Shown here: in pieces, positions 37,501 through 49,800 of the stretch
How the letters are laid out: each line of letters opens with the position of its first letter
How positions within the stretch are numbered: the first letter of the stretch is position 1
Assembly (NCBI GenBank): GCA_036583965.1
Contig: JAZBQD010000027.1
Span: 23,443,001 to 23,507,000, forward strand
Length of the DNA: 64,000 bases
Reading direction: 5' to 3'
Source: Prunella strophiata
Lineage: Eukaryota; Chordata; Aves; Passeriformes; Prunellidae
Notes under the pieces: generated by a model
Seen by the model: the letters and a program-made list of their open reading frames with translations, nothing else
What the model was told of the DNA's origin: nothing
The model's database searches: none
Position numbers and translations under genes: made by a program

Positions 37501-40500
37501 ATGTAATTACCTGCTGTCACACCTCCCCAGCAGGCAGATTGCAAGGCTGCAGCTTAAACCCCAGGGTGAGATGATCTGCACTTCAGTGCATACAGACTCA
37601 TTGTACCCAAATATTCCTTATGGTCAGTGGTGTGGAAGAAGCAACCACCAAATCACAGAATTTTGAAAAGGAAGGACAAAGAGATAGAAATTCCATTTTT
37701 TGGAGATAATTAGGCAGGGGGAATTCACACTGTATGCTTAATACCAAGTGACATTTACCACTAATCTCCAAGGACAATAGGTGAAGGTCAGCTATTTTTT
37801 TATTTTTTAAAAAGGATTAATAGATTAATTCACTTAATAAATGAAGTTTTTATAAAATTTTTACTGAAAAATGTTCCTTGGATCCAGAATGGAATTTCTG
37901 GTAAAATTAGGAGAAATGCTAAACGCAAAACAGGAAGTAGGTGGATTTTAAAGGGAACCTTAACAGATGGAGGAGGTGTAACATCAGGGCCATGTTCAGT
38001 CCTGTTTCACCTCAAGACTTGAACTCCAGTTCCTTATAGCAAAGGAGTTGAGATTATTAGAGAGAGAAAAACTCTGTGCCACAATATCAGCCAGCTATGA
38101 AAGGGTTCTGGCAGGGTCAGTGTTACCAACCTCCCAGAATGAGCAACCTCCTGTCCCCATCCTGGAGTGGGCAGGAGTTTATTGAAAATTTGACACATAG
38201 TCAGGTTCACCCTCATACAGATCAGCAAAAAATTTTAAATCTCAAATATATGCAAAGAACAGGAAAATCATTCCTCTCTCTCCCTGGTAAAAAAAAATGT
38301 ATTTTATCACAAATTATTATAAAAAACAAAGATAAATTCCAGTTTTAATGCAGGCAAAAGGTGTAACTGGGGTGTAAAATCTGATTTACAGTTCTTTTTG
38401 TCTGAGATAAAAATATTTTAAACTATAATCTGGAATAAGGACTAGAGATCAACCAAACATTCTGATAAAAAACATTTGAATTTATCAAAACTGGCCTAAA
38501 AAGCTGTAAAAATAGTCTAGAGAAAATAATGTTGAACTAGACTGAAAAAAAGACATAATATAATTTATGTTGTGTAAATTTAGTCTGATGGACATATCTC
38601 AAAGTGACTCAAGACATGACTTCAAAAACATCCATATATTCATCCTGTATCAGTGCCAAGAAGAAAACAGAAGTACTGTTCAGTGCTTCAGGAGTATCAA
38701 GGAGCAGTATCACAAACTTCTCTCTGGAATACTTTGTTTATCTGCACTTCAATACATCAAACAGAAATGGTCAAGGGCCTATAAAGAGCAGAGAAGTCAC
38801 AACACCAGGCAGCATGAAGAGGCTGCAGACCAGATTGATTCCAGAAAACTAAGATGAAACAACAGAAGGATACAACATCTTAATATTCATACATGCTCAT
38901 AAATCCATGTACTTGAATTAAATCCTCAAGTGCTGAATTACTGCACAGTCCAAAACAAATGATAAAATAGTTTGAAATTATTTGTTGCTCTATTAAAGAC
39001 AATAAAGCAGTCTATCATTCAACATTTACTCCATCATGAAAAATGAAATACACAAGCTAAAGCCACCAAAGACAAGAACTACAAATCCATAAAACCCACC
39101 TCCTTTTAAAAATGAGAATTGCTGGTGACCAAGAACTGAGATTAGAAGCAAGTCCTAAAATAAATATCCTTTCTTCTTCATCAGTTAAAATATATTAGAG
39201 TGCAGATTAAAATGATCTGCAGTTCTTCACAAAACCAGAAGTCTACCAGTTACTTCCTCCTCTATTGCTGTAAAATCTATTCCTCTGTTCTTGCCATTCT
39301 GCTCCTTGCTTGTAGAGACATCACTACATCCCATATTCTCATAGCCACTAATTTCTAATCAGGTGTTCAGCATGTTCAGGCAGGGGCTGAAAAATGATCT
39401 GTCAGTTCACTGTGCTCCAGCCAAGTGACTGGGAAAAAAAAAAAAAAAAACCCAAACTTTCTTCAGCAGCAGAATTTCTGAATCCTGATTTCCCATTATT
39501 TTCCTCTCTGCAGATTCTCTGTCTAATCTTGCTTCTACCTTTCCTTCCTGAGGAAGATGAGGGTAAAACCCCAAAGCTCCCTGATGACAGAAATACAGAT
39601 TTGCAAAGGACCTTGTGATCACCCAGTGTGACACCTGCAGCTGGTACCCACCTCTCAGGTGAGCATGGGAGACATTGACCTTCCCTGGATCTTGCACTGA
39701 AGGAAATTTTCCAGACACAGACAATATCTCCATATATAGCACAACCATTCTATTTTACATATAATTCTCTAATCTCCCAGTCAGAGAAAATAGCTCAATT
39801 CCAGCCCTCAGCACTGATGTGGAATGTGCCAACCATCACTACAGAGATACAGCCTGGAAGAAATTGAACAAGGATGTGTGAGGAGAGCTATTAAGAAGGA
39901 TCCAGCAATAAGAGAAAAGGAAAAAAGCCCAAACCCTCAATATATCAGGGAATCTCAGTCTGTTTAATTCCATTGTAATGTACAATCTACTCTCTCCTTT
40001 AAGAAGGATTTCTCTCCCATGTTCCTGTTTGTAAATCACAGTCACTCCAGGTCTGCACTTAAAAACCATCAGCTATATGGAAGATAGAATTGGGTTTTTT
40101 TTCCCTTAGAATAATAAACTCTTGTTTAATCAGACAACCAAAAAGCTTCTTGTTTTCCTTTTCATTAGAAAGTCATTGTGTTTACCATAAACCTTAAAAC
40201 AAAGAATGTCTAGTAGAGTATGAAGATCAATATATTTCTTAAACAGTGTTTTCTCATAAAAGCATTTTCATTTGCTTCCCTTTCTTTCCAGTACAGATAA
40301 GTTGTTTCTAAGCCATAGCAGTTGAGTAGGGATTTACACTTTTCACTTTATAATTTGAACCATCCAGGCTTGACTACATGCTGCTCAGAGTCAACACACA
40401 CTAAATAGGATTATTTAAAAATATATGTATACAGGATAATTGCTAGAGTTTACACAAGGCAATCTTTTGGTTATTGAAATTGTAAACAGGGTAAATAGTG

Positions 40501-41569
40501 CTGTACTTTCCAATGGCAGGATTTCAATCCATTTCCAGTTAACCACTACAAGGAGAACATGCTCTAAAGCCTTTTGCCTAGAAATGTATCACTGCTACAT
40601 CACATCTATTGGTGTGTCCATCACAGGGGGTCAATAACAAAGCCACTGGCTGTGGAATTTGATTCTAGGCCAAGCCAGCTTTTACCAAACACTAATGCAA
40701 AGTTTCTTACTGATATGGTTGTGGGCTAAAAACCTGAAATGTAACTCAGATGAGAACCCAATATAAGAGTAGATTAAAGGGGTTTCTTTTATTTCATGAT
40801 GCTTGAGTGCCTGGATTGGCCATGATGCACCCAGGAGGTTTAAGGTTCAAGAATGATGAAAGATCAGTGCTGAAATAACAGAACCTAAATTCAAAACATG
40901 TCTGGATCAACAAGATGAGATATACTGGCAAGGACATATGCAGAATTACAAAATAAATAGAAAAATAAAGTACCAAAAACATGAGAGGCAATTTTATACT
41001 GTAAAAGTAGAGCACACAATAAGAAACATAAAAGTACTATTTTTCTCTACATTTTCCCAGTGTGAGCAAATGAACTCTGAACTTATTTATATTCTGCATA
41101 TCTCACCTAGTGCAAAGGAACTGGTAAATCACAGAAGCCAGAGAACAGCAGCACAATTTATAGATGTGCAAATCAGACTTAATTATAAAGGATAATTAAA
41201 AGAAGCAATATACACACAGGTACAGCATGGCAACACACTTATAAGGAGAACTGGGAAGTGAGAGGGGAAGTAGATTCTTCACTCAGGTTTTAAAGCACGT
41301 GGAAAGAAGAGTAATGAGAAGTTATGAGGAATAAGGGAGAATATAGTTGTGGTGAATATCATTAAATATTCAAACATGAATTTTCTTCAGCTTTGAAAAG
41401 TTCCCCACTACACTTAATTGATCATTTTAATCAAAGATACCCTGGATAAATGCTATGAAAAAGTACACTGGAAAATAACCTGTGCTAGTAAGTTGTGCAG
41501 GACTGCTTCACCTCCACCTCCTGTAAGGACTTGAGCTCCTGTGGGTAGAAACTAGCTGGAAAGAAGGGA

Positions 41570-41590
41570 ATGATGATGATGATGATGATG
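41570..41590. repeat. (ATG)7 microsatellite
   Basis: Seven perfect trinucleotide units, followed by a short TG run. Confidence 0.92.
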
Positions 41591-41732
41591 TGTGTGAGGA
41601 CAGTAGGAACAGAGCCATACACACTGGCAAGAAGGAAAAAACAATCACCCTTCATACAACAAGGGATATCTCTTAGGGGAAGCAGATGATCTCTTCCAAA
41701 TTCCTAATGAAAGAAAGACATCCTAAAGAAGC

Positions 41733-41755
41733 AAAAAAAAAAAAAAAAAAAAAAA
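41733..41755. repeat. A homopolymer, 23 nt
   Basis: The longest A run in the window. The preceding 250 bp do not match a retrocopy or SINE that I recognise. Confidence 0.9.
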
Positions 41756-42715
41756 GAGTATCCCACCTTCTGGATCAACCTGTGCTAAAGGGGACTTCTT
41801 GTGCTAATTGTGTTTTCCTCTTATGAGCAAGAATAGCAGCAATTAGGTATCCCAAATCAAAATACTACAGAGATATTAATGATCAGCTTATAATGAAAAC
41901 AACCAAACCTCTGTTAATTTCTGCAGAATCCAAATCAGCTAAGAATCAGAATCCAGTTTGGTGGTTTGAGGTTTTCCTCCTTTTTTCTTACTGTTATTTT
42001 GAGGTGAATATGCCACAATTTCTAGAGGAAAGGGGAAAAAATTCTAGATTTTGGAAAGGGTAGGGGGGAGAAAAGCACCTTAGCTAAAACTGCAAGTAGT
42101 TAATTAGTTGATGTACTTTATTTCAGGGTAAATCTGATATAACTTAGTATACAAACTGACTTCAAGCAGGCTTAAGAGTTAAAAGTAACCAGCTATGAAA
42201 ATACTGAGGACAGTTACCTCCCTCATCAGTGAGCAATCATCCAAGTCCAAAAGATGCTAACATTTTTACTTTTAATTAGTTGCTATTTTGATGTCAGCCT
42301 CTAGATAGCATAAAAGAGAACAGGGCATTGATGATTGGATGTGACAAAATCCAATACATCACCTTTCCTTTTGATGATTTTCTAATCATCTTTGCTACAC
42401 ACAGAAGAGTGGGTGAGATTCAAGACAGTAACAAGCTCAAGAAATCCCCAGCCTGCCTCTCTCAATCCAAGACATTTTCCCTCTTTCCAGCTGCAGTGAG
42501 GTTGTTAACTAAACAGTGATTCTGGCTCTAGGGAATAAGCACCACACTGAGGCTGCTTGGAAGGGAACACAAACTCCCTAAGGCATGCCCAGAGGCTCAG
42601 AGAAGAAACACAAGACTGTAAGCTGCCAGTGTTAATATTTGAGATTCTGTTGGGGTTTTTTTTCCCAGGAAATGAGGTACGCCAAGGAGAAATAACATCT
42701 GTCTGAAGTAAGAAA

Positions 42716-42732
42716 ACACACACACACACACA
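42716..42732. repeat. (AC)8 microsatellite
   Basis: Perfect dinucleotide run of eight units plus one base. Confidence 0.92.
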
Positions 42733-45523
42733 TTTAAGTGCTTTTTGAGGGTAGAGAATGAAAGAAAGGGGTTCTTCCTTTTGACTTATTTAAGCTCTCT
42801 GTGGGTTTGCTTAGTGTTCAGGCTTTTAAAAGAGAGACTGAGAAAAATGGCAATCAATAGTGTCAGCTGAAGGTGACAAACAGGGCACAAGGTGGCTGCT
42901 GGAGGGACACACTGTGAAGACAGTGCCTGGGCAGTGATCAATTGCATTAGGAGATGAAGAAAGACAGAGGGAGCAAAAAGAGGAATCGATCCAGTCTGCT
43001 ACATCTGCAGATACAGGCACCTGGAGCAGGTAGCATGTGCCAGACAAGGCTTTAGCCTGTCAATAATTCATACTGCTCCACTGTATAACTTTCAGCAAGA
43101 GTCTTCTTGAAAGCAGCAGTATTGACATACGTTGTATGGCAGAGTTTTACTAAAAGCTGGCATCTCCAGTCAGGAACAATTCAAAGCACACTGCTCAGGA
43201 TCCAGTCACCTTAGTCCTTTCTGCTGAATGACTTCTAGGCCAAAGGAAAAAGGCAGGTGAAATACTGGTTTTGACAGAAAAAAATAATAAAGAAGCACTT
43301 TCAAAACCAGACAGAAAGGGGAAATCAAAGACAATCCTTCTCTTTTACATGCCTCACACAATCCATCCCTACACTGTTGAAAATGCTATGATTGTATTTG
43401 GCCAGGAAGCCTGACAAGATACTCTAATGAATTCAGCCAATTAGAAAGGTCTGGAATCTGAGTGGGAATAATGATCTAGACATCTGCAAGCAGAGGCTGC
43501 AATTGCAAGATGCTTCCAGGGCCAAGGGAAAAGAAGGGTGCTATTCACAGTCTGGGTTGTAAGCAGCAGCTCACAGAAGCATCCTCTATTACTGAAATGT
43601 CAGCAGTGGGCTGCTACTTCATGGAGAGGGCTCAGACCAGTTTAAATTCTCCAAATTCTATACACTCAACGATACCAAGTGTAAAAGTAAATACAAAAAA
43701 TAGAATTTTAATACTCACCCTCAGGAGACAGAAATAAATCACTTCTCCAAAAGTCTCCCATAGGTGAGTAATAATCAACAGAAGAAAAAGTTGATTCTAT
43801 TTGTAAAGAGGCAATTCAGCTAATTCTTTAAATAACTGTGTTAATGTATTTACTTAAATTCCTGGGTTTATTTAGTAATATACTATACACTATACTAATA
43901 TACTGCATACTAATATCAATATACTAACTTCATTCTCAAGAGAAAGGATTGGTCCTTCAAGGAAAATGTTACACTTTTCAACTAATATTCCATTAATTTA
44001 TTTCAAATCCTCTAAGCAACACTTAATTGGTACTTTATTTATTGTGATAGTCAACATTATGCAAGGTCAATCCTTTGATTAATTGCACCTTCACTGATTG
44101 AGATAAAAACTGGTGGTGGCTACTATTAAAAAATACACATAGGTAACTGTAGTGTCTTTAATACATTACAGAAAAAGGAAAAGTAGCATTTAGCAAGACT
44201 CAGCACTTCTTAAATCACTTATAAAGATTCCAAAAGATCCCTTTATGTAAATACTCACATATTTAAAGACAGCAGGCTTGTTCAGGGAGGCAAACACATT
44301 TTAGCCCTAGTGACACACATTCCTGACTGTATTTTAGGGAATGCCAGTCATTTCTGCAAGAAGCTATCATTGCTTTGTGACTTGTCTTTCAGGCCATGTG
44401 ACTGGTTTTTTCCTGGCTGATGACAAAAACTCTGGTAAATTTTTTGAACCCTGAGCTGAGAAAACTACATGAGGTGCATCTAAATTTGGCTTCTCTATGA
44501 AATTACTTCAAACTGTTGTACCAAAGAGTGTCTGTATCATTCACCCTCTGTTTTTTCTCCTCCCTAAGTCTGGAGCTGCTGCATGGTTGTTAATTTAGAG
44601 CAGAGTTATTAACTTAGAACATGTTTCCTGAATTTGCTTTGTCCATATTACACAGCTTCTCCCAGCTGAGCATGCTGTGCACAAGCCATGAATTTGGTAC
44701 AGAAGAGTTCACCCTTGGCTGATGCACAGGTCCCTCCTGTTATAAACCAGGCCACTTGGCTGCACTAGTGCAGTCCCCAGCAATCTTTCACAGGGAAAGC
44801 ACAAATGATTCAGCACTCAGCAGAGCCCTACAGGTTTCAGAAATCTGTTTTCCAAGGCAATTGCTGGTACCCTGACAGCTATACTTAGCCTTTGTATGAT
44901 GCGTACAGATAGCTACATTTCCAACCTCATTACAGTGCTATCAACAGAAGCCAAGCATTTAAAATGTTTTATGCATTGGCTGAACCATATTTTAGTTTAA
45001 AAAGAGCAGGTAAGATTTGTTTCATCACAAATAGGTTAGACATTAAAGTAAACAAATCAAAAACATTATTCTATGCTGTAAGATCAAAGCACATATCGAT
45101 TGCAACATTCCACTGCTGCCTACCAATACTTAGTGAAATTAACTTAGGTTGATTTTCTTACTTTCATTTTTACTGATTATCCAGCATTTCATTAGTTCCA
45201 AACATAAAAAAAAACTTGTTTAATCCACTATGTCTGTCAGGGCAAGAGATGGGAATAAGAAGTCCCTACCCTCAGATGAGAACAGCAGGCTTTCAGCTCC
45301 TCAAAAATAAAGGCAGCTGCAATAAATACTTCTAGTTTTTCATGTAATATGGCACATAAATCTTAAAATGTTCCATGTCACAGCTAATCCAGAATGAATG
45401 ATGCTGCTTCATTAAATTCAGATGCACAGTTGCTCTGATAATTTTTGAGCGTTCATCTGCAGTTTCCCTAAGGTCAACATAATTTGCTAATTATTTCCCT
45501 TCTCCAAGTCAACCTAAACCTGC

Positions 45524-45528
45524 TGACC
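45524..45528. repeat. 5-bp target site duplication, left copy
   Basis: TGACC directly before the ERVL-type LTR, repeated exactly at 46843-46847. Five bases is the usual duplication length for ERVL elements. Confidence 0.85.
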
Positions 45529-45722
45529 TGTGTTGGTTTGGCCCAGCCTGGTTTTTAGCAGTGTGGGGAAGCTCCTGTGAGAAGTGCTAGAAGCTTCCAC
45601 CATGTCCAAGAGAGAGCCAATCTCTGATGGCTCTGGAGATGGACATGCTGCTGGCCCAGTTGGAGATGTTGGTAATGCCTCTGTGATGACATTTCTAAGA
45701 AGAAAATCAAAGCAGTGTATGG

Positions 45723-45734
45723 CAGATTTTTTTC
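45723..45734. repeat. 12-bp direct repeat, left copy, flanking the host-gene insert
   Basis: CAGATTTTTTTC. It matches 46089-46100 (CAGGTTTTTTTC) at 11 of 12 positions. It may be a target duplication of the insert or a microhomology template-switch point. Confidence 0.65.
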
Positions 45735-45974
45735 CATGGGTGGTGAAGCACAGCCGCTGGGGCCATCCCCAGCGCAGCATGCAGCAATTTCAGTGCAGCC
45801 CACACGAGCCCTGCCAGCCTGGCCACCCCCAGCCAGCCGTGTGCAGGCACAGGGGCAGGGCTGGCAGCTCCTCCTGCTGCCCTGCATGGAGAGAGGCATT
45901 AAACAGAGCCAGCACTGCAGCAGCCATCACTGCCCATGCAATGGCAATGGGGCCGCATGGTCGGCAGTGAACAC
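45735..45974 (+). pseudogene. GC-rich insert, possible TNIK 5' UTR copy
   Basis: About 240 bp inside the LTR, clearly richer in G and C than the surroundings. It runs without a break into the TNIK start codon at 45975. Its composition and position suggest the 5' untranslated region of the captured host mRNA, but that is inference: I cannot recall or align the UTR. Overlapping frames on both strands here, including one of 128 codons beginning at 45584 in the LTR, have low-complexity translations and are not credible proteins. Confidence 0.45.
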
Positions 45975-46092
45975 ATGGCAAGCGACTCCCCAGAGTGGAA
46001 GCTAAACAAGATCAACTTCTCGGCACTGCAGGATCTCACAAAAATCTTTGAATCAGTGGAACTTGTTGGCAATGGTACCTACAAGCAGCAGG
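45975..46092 (+). pseudogene. TNIK: TNIK 5' coding fragment (truncated, no intron) inside an LTR
   Basis: The reading frame from the ATG at 45975 gives MASDSPEWKLNKINFSALQD, then LTKIFESVELVGNGTYKQ, and meets TAG at 46101. TNIK is a germinal-centre (MAP4K4-family) serine/threonine kinase acting in Wnt and JNK signalling. The MASDSP start and the VELVGNGTY form of the glycine-rich ATP-binding loop point to TNIK rather than its paralogues MAP4K4 (MANDSP, VEVVG) or MINK1. Only about 39 residues remain, and the rest of the roughly 1360-residue protein is missing. Conserved residues are changed: the acidic DEIDL stretch is altered and the third loop glycine is Lys. The fragment is therefore non-functional as a kinase and has drifted neutrally. 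It is continuous across the region where the parent gene probably has an early intron, suggesting a spliced-mRNA origin. Confidence 0.82.
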
Positions 46093-46100
46093 TTTTTTTC
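46089..46100. repeat. 12-bp direct repeat, right copy, flanking the host-gene insert
   Basis: CAGGTTTTTTTC, an 11/12 match to 45723-45734. The CAGGTTT part could also be the next TNIK codons (Gln-Val), so the exact right junction of the insert is ambiguous within this repeat. Confidence 0.6.
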
Positions 46101-46655
46101 TAGTCAGAGAAGAGGAGGGAGTGAGGAGATGTGAGGGTAAACAATGGTGGCACCAAGATCAGTGGAAAAGAAAGAGAGGGAGAAGGTGCTTCAAGCATTG
46201 GAGCCAAGATTCCTCTGCAGGCCAGTGGTGAGGACTATGGTGAAACAAACTGTTCCCTTGTAATGCATGAAGTCCACAGGGGATGCACAGATCCTACTTG
46301 CAGCCCATGGGAAAAGTGCTCACTCCAGAGTGGGTGGATGGCAGGGAAAGCTGTGATCTAGAGAGAGAAAAAGCCCTTGCTTCCAAACTAGAGCATCCTA
46401 TCCTTAAAATACTGCACCCCGTGGACAAATGACCCACGCCACAACAGGTTTTGGACAAGTGTTTGCCTATGAGAGGGACCCCATGGCATAACAGAGGAAA
46501 GACTCCTCTCCCTGAGTGAACAGAAGATCTCAAATGACAAACTGACCAAGACCCCCATGCCCTGTCTCCCTGAGCTGTCAGTGGGAAGGAGGGAGGGGCT
46601 GGAGGGAAAACAGGTCTTATTTTGCTTCTCATTATCCTCCTCTGAGTCTGGTAAT

Positions 46656-46661
46656 AATAAA
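46656..46661 (+). promoter_or_regulatory. Polyadenylation signal of the ERVL-type LTR
   Basis: AATAAA within GGTAATAATAAATTTAC, in the LTR's sense orientation and about 180 bp before its 3' end. Confidence 0.65.
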
Positions 46662-46842
46662 TTTACTTCATCCCTCTTAAATTTTGAATTGTTTTGCCCT
46701 TAGAATGTTTTCTCCCAATCCTTACCTTCAACTCATGAGCCATTCATTAATTTTTCCCTCTCTTCTGCCCAACTACAATAAGAAAGGGTAAGAGAATGAC
46801 TTTAGTGAGTGCCTGGTGTTTGGCCAGTGTCAAACCACGACA

Positions 46843-46847
46843 TGACC
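46843..46847. repeat. 5-bp target site duplication, right copy
   Basis: TGACC immediately after the LTR terminus ACGACA, identical to 45524-45528. Confidence 0.85.
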
Positions 46848-49800
46848 ATTGAGAAGCTGAGTCTCTTCTCCAAAATTATTAGTCTTAGGAAGCAAAAGGA
46901 AAGCAAGGGAAGGAGAGACAACCAGTACAGAGTCTTTTTTCAGGACCAGAATGAGTGAGAACTCCACAACTTGAACAAAGTCTATTTTAAACCAACCAAA
47001 ACTGCATAAAGTTCTAAAGTGCTCATAAATGAAGAAGAATTGAGTACTAAATTCTTATAAACGGTAGTACTGTCTCCACTAATATGTTTCTGTCCACCCC
47101 TTTTTTTTTGTTGTTGTTGTTGTTTTTGAAGAATATACTCTTTTGGACAGATTTTTAAAGAAAATATCATTTGCAAAAGTATTCTCTGAACAGAACAAGG
47201 TTTCTCCTTAAGTAATTTAGTGTCTGTGTGTGCAAAAATGGAAAAACTGGAGAGGAATCTTACAAGTTTAAATAATCACCCCTGAGCACAAAAATTGTCC
47301 TGTCATGTACAGAATTAAATTGTTTAAAATGCATTTTTGCAAGGTGCACTCTGATAAGGGAGACAGGCTTTTAAAGGATGGAATTTGTTCTAATGATCCA
47401 CCTGGAAAGTATTTCTTAATTCAAAATTAGAACTTTTAGAGAGAAGCAATGGAGTATTTCTTTTTGATAAGCCACTTCACAGAACAGGGATCAGAATGCA
47501 AATTACAGTTATTTGCTCTAAGTGGTTTCCATTAGAATGGCATTAAAATGAAACATTTTCTTTTTCCATTTCATCAAGACATTTCACAGTATTTCTTCTA
47601 CCTTTAAGACATGGTGTATTAATTTAACAAAATTATATATAATTTTGGGTGCATTATGTATGCTTCATTTACCTTTTGCAACGTCATTATCTTATTTTTC
47701 ATGTTTGAACTTGTCAATTGATAACACAGCTACATCTCCTTAGAGAAGATCATGTTTCAGATCAGAGAAGCAAAGTCTAATTACAAGAGTAATTTGTGAA
47801 AAATTGAGGGTTTTATTAAATAAAAGGATGACACAAGACCTTGTGTTTTATAGTCTAAAATCCTGTAGGTGAAAGCTTTCTTTCTCTCTCTCCCTGCTCT
47901 CAAGTATTTTTAGCAGTAACACAATGAACAGATAAATATTTGGGGTTTTTTACTCTGGTGTAAATGAAGAGGGCTGACACAAAGGTAACTGTAGTATGAG
48001 TGACCTGTAGCACCAAGAGCACAGGTAGAGCCTATTCAATACGTAAAAGAAATTAACTTTTATCTGTGGCTTTTTCACAACAGCTGTTCAAAACCACTTG
48101 ACTGCTGGTTGTAGACAGTGGACCATCACTCCACCAAAGGAGCAGGTGCAATTATCAGAGTATATATTGCACCACCCTTTAGGCATGTCTAAAAATTGCA
48201 ATTTGACCAACTTTTGTTTCAGCTGCAGCACCTGTAAACATCATTTCAATCCCCACCCCACAAAGTATATTCTTCCCAAGCTTCTTACTCGAACAAAAAT
48301 TTGTGTGGTTCTGCAATGAATACAGAGAGCAGATCTGGGATAAGATTTTACTCTGGCTTTTTTAATATCAACCCCAAATTTTCACCATATCTGTTTTCAA
48401 GTCAAGCTGCCCAGACACACAGCCTGGAGAAATGGTTGAGAAATGTTCCCTTTAGGACCCCCTTATAGGCTTGGTTTTCCAGGCTAACAGAAAGGCCACT
48501 GGATAACCTGTGCTGCAAAAGCAGAGTCACTTACTTCACACCACAGCCTCGAGAAAGCACAAGTGTTCTCCTTACTCCTCCAATTTCTAAAAGCTTCCAA
48601 GGATGTGAACCATAAGCACCCTATTACAAAGAAAACCTCAAGAAACAAACTAAAACAATCAGGACAACTTCCAATGCCCACTTGGTTCCACCACAGAGGA
48701 GTCACAAGTTTTTGTCTTCTACACTCAGCATGCACATGGTTTCCTACACAGGTGTCAGAAGCTGGGGGAAAGTCACAAACACAAAATACAGAATCAATTA
48801 TCTATATTGCTGTTTATGGAAACATAAAAAGTGGGGAAGTTTTGGTCCTCCTTCACCCTGCCAACTACAATTACTTGCACAGCAATGTGCAGCAGTCTGC
48901 ACTTGAAAATCCAGCACTGAACTCTTCTGGATTAAAATAGTAAAAAGAACCTTCCCATTTTGTTACCACTTTTATTCCTTTGTCTCAATGCTATGGCTTC
49001 ACAGAGAAGGCCAAGAGAAGCCCAGTGGAAATTTCCAGCACACAAGCTGTGAATTACAGCCCTGGAGATCTGTCATAGGACACAGTGAAGTCCACAAATA
49101 AAGTATTTATAATGCAGAACTCTTTGAAATACATAATGCTGAAAAAAGGAAGAGTTATCCATGACATCTGTGGTAATTACCTGCCAGAAAAAGTTGCAAC
49201 TATCAGTGAATACAAAGAAAAGTCAGCAATACAAATTGTTCTGCTGGAAGAGATGGACAAGAAACAGCACCATTATTTGGAGATAATGGACAGAGACTAA
49301 GAAAACTTGTGCTTTCTATTAAAAATACAGGAAAATGAAGGTGGCAAGTGATGAAGGAAAAACAGGAAGGAAAATATAATCAGGATGATAAGCAAAGAGC
49401 ATGCTATTAATAATTAAAGTGGAAATCCCTCCATTAGTGGCCACTGTGGACAATTAACTACTGGTTTATTATTTATTTTAATTACCTGACCAGAAGACAG
49501 ACCACATTTTAAAAAACCATTACATACAGTAACATTAGGTTTTAAGAAGAGTAGCTCTTTTATAACCTGTGTTAACTAGTTTACAACAGCCATAATGTGT
49601 TTTTAACTATGTTGGTTCTGTGGCTGCTGAAAAGTGGTTCTCTCTTCATCAGCTGACTATTGATTTCCTATCAATCCAAAGGTTGCACTATTTCACTATT
49701 TCTCTTCCAGGTTTTCTGTTATGTTTTAAGATAACCTGACACACACAGTATGCAGAAATGGCCTTTGTTTTTTTTGTGTGTTCAGTTTTGGTTTCTTTTT

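Larger units (their letters stand above)
31037..45523. other. Unique noncoding sequence, about 14.5 kb
   Basis: AT-rich interval without a supportable gene. The longest frame (162 codons, 32505-32993 plus) is Lys/Asn/Phe-rich and runs through an A-rich stretch, as expected by chance. Contained features are the 40-bp tandem duplication (31422-31500), the A runs at 36185-36199, 39434-39450 and 41733-41755, the (ATG)7 repeat (41570-41590), the (AC)8 repeat (42716-42732), and AT-rich cryptic repeats at 43875-43927. Nothing else could be supported by eye. Confidence 0.5.
45529..46842 (+). mobile_element. ERVL-type solo LTR carrying a host-gene insert
   Basis: A 1314-bp solitary LTR in plus orientation. 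Termini are TGTGTTGGTTTG and CAAACCACGACA, near-perfect inverted repeats with TG...CA ends, and it is bounded by the perfect 5-bp duplication TGACC. I recognise the layout as a common songbird ERVL-like LTR, from memory: a U3 stretch with AGCTCCTGTGAGAAG and GGTAATGCCTCTGTGAT; a degraded TATA area at 45686-45700; a repetitive middle with repeated CAGCCCATGG / CCCCGTGG-like units; AATAAA at 46656-46661; and a C/T-rich U5. Between about 45735 and 46100 lies an extra segment that I do not associate with this LTR family and that contains the TNIK start (separate entry). Without it the LTR would be about 950 bp. No retroviral internal genes adjoin it. Confidence 0.82.

Noticed and set aside
37651..37700. 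Minus-strand CR1 3' end suggested by AATCACAGAATTTTG
   Set aside because: The match does not extend into the rest of the CR1 tail, unlike the three accepted CR1 copies.
41470..41755. Processed retrocopy or SINE ending in the 23-nt A run
   Set aside because: No recognisable gene body, Pol III boxes or flanking duplication could be found upstream of the A run.
43875..43927. Structured repeat array, possibly CRISPR-like
   Set aside because: Units such as AATATACT are short, irregular and AT-only. This is cryptic simple sequence with no spacer organisation.
45584..45970. 128-codon frame beginning in the LTR and crossing into the insert
   Set aside because: It spans the LTR/insert junction in a different phase from the TNIK frame and yields a low-complexity translation.
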